Source: an uncultured Flavobacteriaceae bacterium (lineage in GTDB: Bacteria; Bacteroidota; Bacteroidia; Flavobacteriales; Flavobacteriaceae). Taken from it: DNA of 64,000 nucleotides. Of the stretch, positions 37,360 to 44,702 are shown piece after piece (within the stretch, counting starts at the first letter, position 1; the number at the start of each line of letters is the position of its first letter). The notes under the pieces are model-generated. The model was not told the DNA's origin. It did no database searches and worked only from the letters and a program-made list of their open reading frames with translations. The position numbers and the translations under genes were made by a program. The DNA is taken from positions 98,501-162,500 of the forward strand of contig CAJIYH010000006.1 of NCBI GenBank assembly GCA_905181615.1. Reading direction: 5' to 3'.

Positions 37360-37893
37360 CTAAAGGCGAATCAATAGCAGTAGTATCTTTACTAAAAAGG
37401 AGTTTGATTCATTCTTATATTTTTTCTTTTTTTTTATTATTTGACCAACAATATTGACTTCAACTTTTACGGGGTTATAGGTTAACCATCCTGTTTTGCT
37501 CTCGCCAAAATTATTGATACGAATATATTCTGGAGCATCCGTTATAATGGATGCTCGTTTTTGAGCTAATCTGAACTCATAAAATTTACTCGATAACTTT
37601 TGAACTCTATATAAATGACTTTTTAAATACGATCGTAATTCTAAATTCAAATCTTGCTCTAAATCATTTGTGCCCATAAGGAACATGTCATTTATTCGTA
37701 AAGTATTTAATAAAGTGTCTGATTCTGGATTAGAAAGTTGAACTACCCTACCTCCGTCTTTTTTTCTCTTTGCTACTGACCAAAAACTTACAACTTCTTC
37801 TTGAAAATTATGTTCTTTATCCATATAAATAATGACATGATGTTTGTTACGAGTGATTACATGCTGATTTACTCCTTCTCTCTTGTACTTCGT
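37360..37893 (-). pseudogene. cas9: Degraded C-terminal fragment of type II-C Cas9
   Basis: Open for 154 residues from an internal Met at 37824, and readable in the same frame back to about 37893. In that part TKYKREGVNQHVITRNKHHV precedes VIIYMDKEHNFQEEVVSFW; then LRINDMFLMG, SHLYRVQKLSSKFYEFRL and EYIRINNFG with NPVKVEVNIVGQI near the end. This order is the WED/PAM-interacting C-terminus of flavobacterial type II-C Cas9 (NNHHxxIY..EEVVSF, INDMFLxG, LYRVQKxSS, NPxKVxxxxLGxI). Everything upstream (RuvC, HNH, REC) is missing, the upstream frame is broken by stops, and the last residues are a Lys/Leu run after a 9-A tract. No cas1/cas2. Non-functional relic. Confidence 0.85.
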
Positions 37894-38080
37894 TTAATTC
37901 GACCCTATATTCTAATAGTAAATCACAACATTCCCATAATGCTTCATCGTTTTCTTGAGAAACTACTTGAAAAATGTGTATTCTTTTTTCAATAAATTTT
38001 AAGGTCTCTGCATTTATTGATTCTTCTGTATAATTAATATTAGACAAAAACCTAATTAATAAAAACGTATAACGGCACAA
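37847..38080 (-). CDS. Unassigned short ORF overlapping the cas9 scar
   Basis: 77-codon frame from a TTG at 38080, overlapping the cas9 fragment in another frame. It reads protein-like (ETLKFIEKRIHIFQ, then ENDEALWECCDLLLEYRVEL) and is helical and charged, but I recognise no family. EYRVELNEVQ could be cas9 sequence in a shifted frame, as RuvC-C-proximal Cas9 often has similar wording before the NQxVxxRNxHH block. More likely debris than a working gene. Confidence 0.25.
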   Translation of the reverse strand: MCRYTFLLIRFLSNINYTEESINAETLKFIEKRIHIFQVVSQENDEALWECCDLLLEYRVELNEVQERRSKSACNHS

Positions 38081-38463
38081 TAGGTGTTTTGAACTTCTAG
38101 TTTTTTAAATAAACTCTTCTTAATTTCTTTAAAGTTATTATCATCTAAAATCAACAATCGTTAAATCTCAAAATCTCCTAAACCAAGGGCACATGATTAT
38201 AATGTTGAATATTCAAAATCAGTAAGTTTAATAAAACGAATTAGGGTCTGTCCGATCATTTAGAAATAGTTATCTTCTTATTTTGAGACAAAAATCAATG
38301 ATTTAAGAATACTTTGAATTACGACATGTAACAGCTGGTGGTATATATACCTAAAAGCGGTAGAAATAGATAATAAGTGGTAAAAAGCACCTAAAAATTA
38401 AGAAATTGACCTGTCTAAATTAATATTTAGGGTCTGAAAAAAAAAATGTATTTTTGCTTAATC
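38081..38463 (+). other. Gene-free stretch beside the cas9 scar
   Basis: No ORF of substance. It holds a 12-bp perfect palindrome GGTATATATACC at 38340-38351, and the 10-mer TTAGGGTCTG twice as a direct repeat (38241-38250 and 38427-38436), possibly the ends of a lost mobile element. I looked for 36- or 46-47-nt CRISPR repeats and found none. Near its right end, at 38449-38456, TATTTTTG (TAnnTTTG) is a good -7 element for the next gene. Confidence 0.5.
38449..38456 (+). promoter_or_regulatory. Putative -7 promoter element of the sigma-factor gene cluster
   Basis: TATTTTTG then GC, seven bases before the preferred ATG at 38464, with TTTA at the -33 position. It would give an almost leaderless mRNA and argues against the in-frame ATG at 38446. 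Confidence 0.5.
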
Positions 38464-38673
38464 ATGATGAAATTATTCTTAATAACATTTGGACTACTTG
38501 CCCTTGCATTTGCAGGTATTGCTATTAAGATTTTGATTAAAAAAGACGGAGAGTTTGCCGGTACTTGCGCTAGCCAGAGTCCCTTCTTAAATAAAGACAA
38601 TGAACCCTGTGGTTTTTGCGGGAAACTTCCCGATCAACAGGAATGTAAAAACCCTGAGCTAGCTCAACAATAA
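38464..38673 (+). CDS. Small single-helix membrane protein with conserved Cys motif
   Basis: 69 residues from the ATG at 38464 (MMKLFLITFGLLALAFAGIA). One transmembrane helix, then a short soluble tail with GTCASQS and CGFCGKLPDQQEC (four Cys). It resembles small proteins annotated membrane or secreted protein that precede sigma-factor genes in Flavobacteriia. A metal- or cluster-binding site or disulfides are possible. It leads the sigma factor by 33 bp and is likely co-transcribed. Function unknown. Confidence 0.65.
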   Translation: MMKLFLITFGLLALAFAGIAIKILIKKDGEFAGTCASQSPFLNKDNEPCGFCGKLPDQQECKNPELAQQ

Positions 38674-38706
38674 ATCTAATTTTATTTTTTGTACATTCAA
38701 ATATCT

Positions 38707-39270
38707 ATGAAATCTAAAAAAGTTTTAGAAGCAATTAATGCTGCAAAAAAAAATAATCAAAAGGCTTTTGGTTTTCTTTTTGAAACTTACTGGGACTACC
38801 TATACAACTATCTTTTAAAAAAAAATGGAAATGAAGATCAAGCAGAGGACATTGCAGTTCGTTCCTTTGCAAAAGCCTTCGATAAAATCCAAACTTTCAA
38901 CCCCAAATATACATTTGAAACATGGTTGACTACAATTTCAAATAACCTTCAAATTGACGAACATCGGAAAGAAAAGTCTAAAAATAAAATTGATTCTGCA
39001 GCTTTTGATCATCAGGCAATTACTCAAGTTCAGGATGGGAGTCCTTCCCCTGAAGACCTTTTAATTAGTACACAAAACTTATCCAATTTGCTTCTTAAAA
39101 TAAAAACATTAAAGACAGAATATAAGACGATAATTCGATTGCGATTTTTTGAGGAACTTTCGTACAAAGAAATTAGTGAACGATTAGAGTTACCCCTAAA
39201 CACAGTCAAAGTTACTTTACTTCGAGCCAAAAAAATTCTTGCCTCAAAAATAACAAATCATGAAGAATAA
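38707..39270 (+). CDS. ECF-type RNA polymerase sigma factor
   Basis: 187 residues from the ATG at 38707; a TTG at 38689 is in frame but poorer. Region 2 is seen as AEDIAVRSFAKAFDKIQ then FETWLTTISNNLQIDEHRK, and region 4 as LSYKEISERLELPLNTVK (helix-turn-helix). Sigma-70 regions 1 and 3 are absent. No adjacent anti-sigma (FecR-like or zinc-binding) gene is recognisable, unless the small Cys-motif membrane protein just upstream plays that part; that is speculation. The stop overlaps the Nramp gene by 11 bp. Confidence 0.92.
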   Translation: MKSKKVLEAINAAKKNNQKAFGFLFETYWDYLYNYLLKKNGNEDQAEDIAVRSFAKAFDKIQTFNPKYTFETWLTTISNNLQIDEHRKEKSKNKIDSAAFDHQAITQVQDGSPSPEDLLISTQNLSNLLLKIKTLKTEYKTIIRLRFFEELSYKEISERLELPLNTVKVTLLRAKKILASKITNHEE

Positions 39271-40474
39271 ACTAAGTAAGCTAGGGCCAGGTCTTCTTTT
39301 TGCTGGAACTGCAATTGGCGTTTCACATTTAGTTCAATCTACAAGAGCAGGAGCTGATTTTGGCTGGGGATTACTATGGGCACTTATTCTTGTTAACTTT
39401 TTTAAGTATCCTTTTTTTCAATACGGCCCTCGATTTACGATTGCAACCAAAAAAAGTCTTTTAGATGGATATATGGAACTTGGAAAGGGTTATTTAAGAG
39501 CTTACTTCTTCCTTAACATAGGTACTATGTTTACAATTCAAACCGCAGTCACTATAGTTTCAGCGGGACTAGCGTCTCAGGTTTTTGGGATTTCAGACAA
39601 TTTAGTTTATTGGTCTGTTGCTATTACGCTGATCTGCACATTAATCTTATGGTTGGGTAAATACGCTACACTTGATAGGATTGTAAAATGGGTGGTTTTA
39701 ATTTTAACAGCAACAACAGTGATTGCAGTTGGTTTAGCATCTTTTAAGAATATCACTCCGCTACCCTTAACTCAAATTTTCCCTAAAGAAACCAGTCTTA
39801 TATTTTTAATTGCATTTATGGGATGGATGCCCGCTCCTATGGATATTTCTGTGTGGCATTCTCTTTGGACAATTGAAAAAAACAAAGAAAGTGCATCCAA
39901 TTTAACGATGAAAGAAAGTCTGTTTGATTTTAATGTTGGCTATTGGGTTACACTAATTTTAGGGGTTTGTTTCATGGGTCTCGGAGCATTTGTTATGTTT
40001 GGAACAGGAACCGAATTTTCGGATAAAGGAGGAGTTTTTGCTGCACAATTAATTGAACTGTATACTTCTACTCTAGGAAACGGGGTTTACTTGATCATTG
40101 CAATTGCAGCATTGGCAACAATGTTTAGTACAACAATCACCACACTGGATGCTTCTCCAAGAGCAATGAGTAAAACAATTGAATTGCTTTATCCCAAAAG
40201 AAATAAAAATGATTATAAAATGTGGCTTTTAATTCTTGCAGGAGGAACTGTATTCATCTTTACTTTTCTGCTTCCAGAAATGGGTCTTTTAATTCGGATA
40301 GCGACCGTTTTATCCTTTATCACAGCTCCTTTTTATGCGTTTTTGAACTTCAAATTAGTTTTAAGTAATCAAATGCCTGAGGAATATAAGCCAAGCAAAA
40401 GGCTTAAAATCCTTAGTGTTTTAGGTCTTGTTTTTTTAACAAGTTTTGCCTTAGGTTATCTACTAATTCTCTAA
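39260..40474 (+). CDS. Nramp-related transporter without canonical metal-site motifs
   Basis: 404 residues, about 11 hydrophobic segments with the LeuT/Nramp fold signature. Helix 1 reads GTAIGVSHLVQSTRAGADFG, where classical Nramps have DPGN; helix 6 reads FMGWMPAPMDISVWH, in place of the MPH motif. So the Asp and Asn that bind Mn/Fe are missing, as in Nramp-related magnesium-type proteins and in other flavobacterial homologues. Ion specificity is thus uncertain. Its start overlaps the sigma factor stop, suggesting co-regulation. Confidence 0.85.
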   Translation: MKNKLSKLGPGLLFAGTAIGVSHLVQSTRAGADFGWGLLWALILVNFFKYPFFQYGPRFTIATKKSLLDGYMELGKGYLRAYFFLNIGTMFTIQTAVTIVSAGLASQVFGISDNLVYWSVAITLICTLILWLGKYATLDRIVKWVVLILTATTVIAVGLASFKNITPLPLTQIFPKETSLIFLIAFMGWMPAPMDISVWHSLWTIEKNKESASNLTMKESLFDFNVGYWVTLILGVCFMGLGAFVMFGTGTEFSDKGGVFAAQLIELYTSTLGNGVYLIIAIAALATMFSTTITTLDASPRAMSKTIELLYPKRNKNDYKMWLLILAGGTVFIFTFLLPEMGLLIRIATVLSFITAPFYAFLNFKLVLSNQMPEEYKPSKRLKILSVLGLVFLTSFALGYLLIL

Positions 40475-40485
40475 GTAGAAGTTTG

Positions 40486-40493
40486 TATATTTG
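40486..40493 (+). promoter_or_regulatory. Putative -7 promoter element of lipA
   Basis: TATATTTG followed by CA, 21 bases before the lipA ATG; it overlaps no other gene. The -33 half is not evident. Confidence 0.55.
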
Positions 40494-40514
40494 CAACGTA
40501 CAACAATATAATAT

Positions 40515-41384
40515 ATGTCGACGGAAATCAAGACTAAAGTAGCAACACCAAAACCCAAATGGCTTCGTGTAAAATTACCTACCGGTAAAAAGTACACAGA
40601 ACTAAGGGGATTGGTTGACAAATATAAACTCAACACAATTTGTACTTCCGGAAGTTGCCCAAACATGGGAGAGTGCTGGGGAGAAGGAACTGCTACGTTC
40701 ATGATTTTAGGCAATATTTGCACACGATCTTGCGGTTTTTGTGGAGTTAAAACAGGAAGACCCGAATCTATAGATTGGGATGAGCCTGAAAAAGTAGCAA
40801 GATCCATCAAAATTATGGGCATTAAACATGCCGTTATCACCTCTGTTGATAGAGATGACCTCAAAGATGGAGGCTCAATTATTTGGGGAGAAACCATTAA
40901 TGCAATTCGCAGGATGAATCCTAAAACAACCCTAGAAACTCTGATTCCAGACTTTCAAGGAAACCAAAGAAACATTGATCGGATTATTGCGGTTAACCCA
41001 GAGGTTGTATCACACAATGTTGAAACCGTTAGAAGGCTTACACGAGAAGTGCGAATTCAGGCTAAATACGATCAAAGCTTAAAGGTGCTCTTGTATCTTA
41101 AACAACAAGGTGTTCGCAGAACAAAATCAGGGATTATGCTTGGTTTAGGGGAAACAGAAGAGGAAGTTATTCAAACCCTTAATGATTTAAGAAAAGCCGA
41201 AGTAGATGTAGTGACTATAGGTCAATATTTACAACCTTCAAAAAAACATCTCGGAGTAAAAGAGTTTATTACCCCAGAACAATTTGAACGTTATGAGAGA
41301 ATCGGGAAAGAACTTGGCTTTAGGCATGTTGAAAGTGGCGCTCTAGTTCGTTCATCTTACAAAGCACACAAGCACATTCTATAG
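40515..41384 (+). CDS. lipA: Lipoyl synthase
   Basis: 289-residue radical SAM enzyme inserting sulfur into octanoylated E2/H-protein. The auxiliary cluster motif ([12 protein letters not shown]) and radical SAM motif (CTRSCGFC) are both visible, as is the C-terminal [10 protein letters not shown] (RSSY, cluster ligand Ser). It serves PDH, whose E1 beta is elsewhere in the window. A separate promoter lies in front. Confidence 0.97.
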   Translation: MSTEIKTKVATPKPKWLRVKLPTGKKYTELRGLVDKYKLNTICTSGSCPNMGECWGEGTATFMILGNICTRSCGFCGVKTGRPESIDWDEPEKVARSIKIMGIKHAVITSVDRDDLKDGGSIIWGETINAIRRMNPKTTLETLIPDFQGNQRNIDRIIAVNPEVVSHNVETVRRLTREVRIQAKYDQSLKVLLYLKQQGVRRTKSGIMLGLGETEEEVIQTLNDLRKAEVDVVTIGQYLQPSKKHLGVKEFITPEQFERYERIGKELGFRHVESGALVRSSYKAHKHIL

Positions 41385-41391
41385 CAATCTG

Positions 41392-42414
41392 TTAATTTAT
41401 CTTGCTTGTAGATAATATAATTTGATTCAACTGTTCTTCATCTTCCTTATTCAATTTCATTTCAATTTCTAAATAAAATAAAAGATTAGAATCTATAACA
41501 GGGTTTAATCTAATAAAATCCTTTTCTGTAGTCAGAATTAAAGAGCCGTTAGATCTTTGTTTTATTTGACGAATGTCCTTTTCAGTAAACAAATGATGAT
41601 CTGGGAATTGAAGGTGTTCAAACTCACCACCAATTGCTTTTAAATAATATAATAAAGGGGTTGGATCTGCAATACCAGTAACCAATAAGAAGGGTAAGTT
41701 TTCAATTTTATTAATTGGAAAAGTAAGTTCTATACTTTTAATGTTTTTTGCATATCCAATTCCTGAAAAAAATAAATGTTGGGTATCTGCCAATTGTAAC
41801 TTACTTGAAATTTCTTTTTTATTTTGTTCTGTTATGTTCGTTGGACATTTGGTTACGATAACAACATCTCCGCGCTTTTTACCAGAACTTAGTTCTCTTA
41901 AATTCCCTACTGGAAGATGAAAATCATTAACAAAAAGATGATCATATGAGGTCAAAAGTATCATTAAATCGGGGGTAACCCAACGGTGTTGAAAACAATC
42001 ATCCCAAACAAAAACTGTATTATCCGTTGTACTTTTGAGCATGTTGTCCATTCCTAATCGTCTTCTTTCTGCAACAGCAACTTTTAATTCTGGATGTTTG
42101 GTGAAAAGCATCATAGGCTCATCACCTATCTCCTTAAAGGTCGATTCTGTAGAAGCTTCAACAAAGCCTTTAGTCAATCGGCCGTAACCTCTACTCAATA
42201 CCGCAACTGGTTTTTTGTCTTTAATTAAAGAAACAATATAATCAACGCAAACAGATTTGCCTGTTCCTCCGGTAGATAGATTTCCAATTCCAATTGTAGA
42301 GTTTACATACTTTTTAGAAGAAAATAACCCTACATCAAAAAATAGGTTTCTCAAACTCGTTATTATGCCATATAGAATTGCGAAGGGAAAAAGAAAGAAT
42401 CGTAAGAAGATCAT
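41392..42414 (-). CDS. lpxK: Tetraacyldisaccharide 4'-kinase
   Basis: 340 residues; phosphorylates the lipid A precursor at the 4' position. N-terminal amphipathic/membrane segment, then the Walker A-like GNLSTGGTGKS near residues 43-53 and DDCFQHRWV (Walker B / lpxK box), and TTEKDFIRL near the C-terminus. Complements waaA for the lipid A pathway. Divergent from the nif3-like gene (83-bp spacer). Confidence 0.95.
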   Translation of the reverse strand: MIFLRFFLFPFAILYGIITSLRNLFFDVGLFSSKKYVNSTIGIGNLSTGGTGKSVCVDYIVSLIKDKKPVAVLSRGYGRLTKGFVEASTESTFKEIGDEPMMLFTKHPELKVAVAERRRLGMDNMLKSTTDNTVFVWDDCFQHRWVTPDLMILLTSYDHLFVNDFHLPVGNLRELSSGKKRGDVVIVTKCPTNITEQNKKEISSKLQLADTQHLFFSGIGYAKNIKSIELTFPINKIENLPFLLVTGIADPTPLLYYLKAIGGEFEHLQFPDHHLFTEKDIRQIKQRSNGSLILTTEKDFIRLNPVIDSNLLFYLEIEMKLNKEDEEQLNQIILSTSKIN

Positions 42415-42428
42415 GCCGACGAATATAT

Positions 42429-42436
42429 TATATTTG
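42429..42436 (+). promoter_or_regulatory. Putative -7 promoter element for the Nif3-like gene
   Basis: TATATTTG followed by TA, in the divergent lpxK/nif3 spacer, 62 bases before the downstream ATG. No TTTG at -33. Confidence 0.45.
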
Positions 42437-42497
42437 TAAAGATAACATTTCGTTTGTGAGACAATCCCTGTAAATCGAAAAACATGAATTTGGCTTT

Positions 42498-43592
42498 ATG
42501 AAAATTAATGAAATCACTAAGGTCCTAGAAGCATGGGCTCCCCTGACATATGCCGAAGATTTTGACAATGTAGGGCTATTAGTTGGAGACAATTTAGCAG
42601 AATGCTCAAAAGCTTTAATCACTATAGACACCACCGAAGAAGTAGTTAATGAAGCAATACGGGAAGGCTGTGAATTAATTATTAGTTTTCATCCAATTAT
42701 ATTTTCTGGACTTAAAAAGTTAACCGGTAAAACTTATGTTGAACGAGCTGTCCTTAAAGCTATAAAAAACGACATTGCTATATATGCAATTCATACTGCT
42801 TTAGATAATCACAAACACGGCGTAAGTTTTCAAATGGGTCTTGAATTAGGATTGAAAAATCAACAGGTGCTGATCCCTAAAAACGACATCCTATTGAAAC
42901 TAAATACATATGTGCCCCATAATTATGTGTCAAAAGTTCTTGAATCACTTCACAATGCTGGAGCTGGATCTATCGGCAACTATGATGCTTGTAGCTTCTC
43001 TGTAGATGGAATGGGTAGGTTTACAGGAAATGATAAAAGCACACCCGCTAATGGAACAAAAGGGGTTCCAACCGAAGCAAAAGAACAACAACTCAATCTA
43101 ATATTCCAAAAACATCAGGAAGAAGCAATAATAAATGCACTTAATGAGGCACACCCCTATGAAGTTGTATCCTATGAGATTAACAACATAAACAATTCAA
43201 ATCAAGATGTTGGAATGGGAAGTATTGGAGAATTAAATCATGAAATGAAGGAAAATGGATTCTTGGATTATGTCAAAAAAAACCTCAATTGTTCAACCAT
43301 TCGACATTCTAAATTTAATGGAAATAAAATACAGAAAGTTGCTCTATTAGGTGGATCAGGAAGCTTCGCAATAGCAGCTGCTAAACATCAAGGGGCAGAT
43401 GCATTTATCACAGCAGACCTCAAGTATCATGATTTTTTTGAAGCTGAAAATAAAATACTTTTAGCAGATGTTGGCCATTATGAAAGTGAACAATTCACAA
43501 ATAAATTAATAGCAAGCTATCTTACAAAAAAAATGCCTAATTTTGCATGCATTTTATCACAAGAAAAAACCAATCCAGTTAATTATTTCTAG
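42498..43592 (+). CDS. Nif3-like dinuclear metal center protein (DUF34/YqfO type)
   Basis: 364 residues, with a central insertion (about 125-230) relative to short NIF3 proteins, matching YqfO-type. Metal ligands: SFHPIIFSG and HTALDNHKHG, with DVGHYESEQ near the C-terminus. The family is a conserved metal-binding hexamer or hydrolase (GTP cyclohydrolase I type 2 labels are obsolete). The next gene starts one base after its stop, an arrangement with the CT398-type coiled-coil protein that recurs in this phylum. Confidence 0.92.
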   Translation: MKINEITKVLEAWAPLTYAEDFDNVGLLVGDNLAECSKALITIDTTEEVVNEAIREGCELIISFHPIIFSGLKKLTGKTYVERAVLKAIKNDIAIYAIHTALDNHKHGVSFQMGLELGLKNQQVLIPKNDILLKLNTYVPHNYVSKVLESLHNAGAGSIGNYDACSFSVDGMGRFTGNDKSTPANGTKGVPTEAKEQQLNLIFQKHQEEAIINALNEAHPYEVVSYEINNINNSNQDVGMGSIGELNHEMKENGFLDYVKKNLNCSTIRHSKFNGNKIQKVALLGGSGSFAIAAAKHQGADAFITADLKYHDFFEAENKILLADVGHYESEQFTNKLIASYLTKKMPNFACILSQEKTNPVNYF

Positions 43593-43593
43593 T

Positions 43594-44373
43594 ATGGCAA
43601 AGAAAAAAGAAATCTCAGTAGAAGAAAAGTTAAGATCACTTTTTGATCTTCAAATTATAGACTCTCGAATTGATGAAATTAGAAATGTTCGCGGTGAACT
43701 TCCTCTAGAGGTTGAAGATCTTGAGAGCGAAATCGCTGGAATGGATCTTAAACTTGAGCAACTAAATTCCGAATTGAATGATTTTGATTTTGGTATTAAA
43801 GAAAATAAAAACATCATTGAAAGTGCGAATGATCTAATTGCAAAGTATGCAGACAAACTCAAAAATGTCCGCAACAACAGAGAATACAATTCCATAGTTA
43901 AAGAGGAAGAATATCAACAACTTGAAATTCAATTGGCTGAGAAAAAGATAAAAGAACTTAAAGTTAAAATTGAGCAAAAGAAAGAAATCATTGACGTTTT
44001 AACTGAGCAGTTGAGTGTTAAAACCAATCACTTAACTGCAAAAAAGGAAGAATTAAATGAAATTATGCAAGAAACTGCAAAAGAAGAAACTCTTTTAATG
44101 AAACAATCTGCAGTCTTTGAAGAAAAGATTGACGATCGTTTAATTGTTGCATATAAAAGAATACGTGGAAGTGTTAAAAATGGATTGGCTATTGTGCCTA
44201 TAGAAAGAGGAGCTTCAGGAGGTTCTTACTTTACCATTCCACCTCAAGTTCAGATGGAAATTGCTTCTAGAAAAAAGATAATAACAGACGAATATAGTGG
44301 TCGTATTCTTGTTGATGCAGAACTTGCTGAAGAAGAGTATGTCAAAATCAATAAATTAATTAAGAGTGTATAA
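43594..44373 (+). CDS. CT398/DUF164-type coiled-coil protein, zinc ribbon degenerate
   Basis: 259 residues from the ATG at 43594; the 17 extra residues of the longer frame lie in the neighbour's end. Residues 20-185 form long coiled coils; residues 195-259 correspond to the zinc-ribbon C4-type domain. Family members carry two Cys pairs: one in a GGC-type knuckle before IPPQ and one in CxxCGRIL. Here these read ASGGSYFTIPPQ and DEYSGRIL, so all four Cys are Ser or Asp while the frame and surrounding sequence are intact. It therefore should not bind zinc there. Possible roles: DNA- or RNA-associated scaffold; unknown. Confidence 0.88.
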   Translation: MAKKKEISVEEKLRSLFDLQIIDSRIDEIRNVRGELPLEVEDLESEIAGMDLKLEQLNSELNDFDFGIKENKNIIESANDLIAKYADKLKNVRNNREYNSIVKEEEYQQLEIQLAEKKIKELKVKIEQKKEIIDVLTEQLSVKTNHLTAKKEELNEIMQETAKEETLLMKQSAVFEEKIDDRLIVAYKRIRGSVKNGLAIVPIERGASGGSYFTIPPQVQMEIASRKKIITDEYSGRILVDAELAEEEYVKINKLIKSV

Positions 44374-44397
44374 TATTTTATTAAATATTCAAAAAAG

Positions 44398-44420
44398 CTA
44401 CCCAAGGGTAGTTTTTTTTT
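44398..44420 (+). terminator. Intrinsic terminator after the CT398-type gene
   Basis: CTACC (44398-44402) pairs with GGTAG (44407-44411) with a four-base loop, followed by nine T. The A run before the stem (44391-44396) makes it partly bidirectional. Confidence 0.7.
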
Positions 44421-44702
44421 GATCTTATTTTAAGGGTAGGAAGAAATCACTAGAACATCACCAAAAGAAATGAAAGGATTCGTTTGCCATAAGGGTCATT
44501 ATTTAGCCTAAATTCATTTTTCTTAACTCCATTTGTACAGTCTAAAAAAAATAGAGTAATTTTATATTATGCAAATAAAGACTCTTTCTTTTCGTCTTTT
44601 TCAAAACATCAAAAACCGAGATTCTTACTCTTTGGTTTAACGTCCCTATTTTCTCCTTAAAAAGAGATTTCAAAATTTTAAATTAACTAACATCCTTTTG
44701 GT
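44421..44702 (+). other. Spacer before tryptophanase, with possible promoter and a 23-codon ORF
   Basis: The terminator is followed by a gene-free spacer. A weak promoter may lie at TTTG (44533-44536) and TAATTTTA (44556-44563), 19-21 nt apart. A short ORF of 23 codons starts at 44569 (MQIKTLSFRLFQN...) and stops at 44640, 62 nt before tnaA. In proteobacteria tnaA has a tryptophan-sensing leader peptide; this one has no Trp codon, so the analogy is weak. Confidence 0.35.

Noticed and set aside
38081..38463. CRISPR array next to the cas9 relic
   Set aside because: No repeat of 30-47 nt with regular spacers was found; only a 10-mer direct repeat and a palindrome.
44569..44640. TnaC-type leader peptide of tryptophanase
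   Set aside because: It lacks any Trp codon, so it cannot be called a tnaC homologue; kept only as a low-interest finding.
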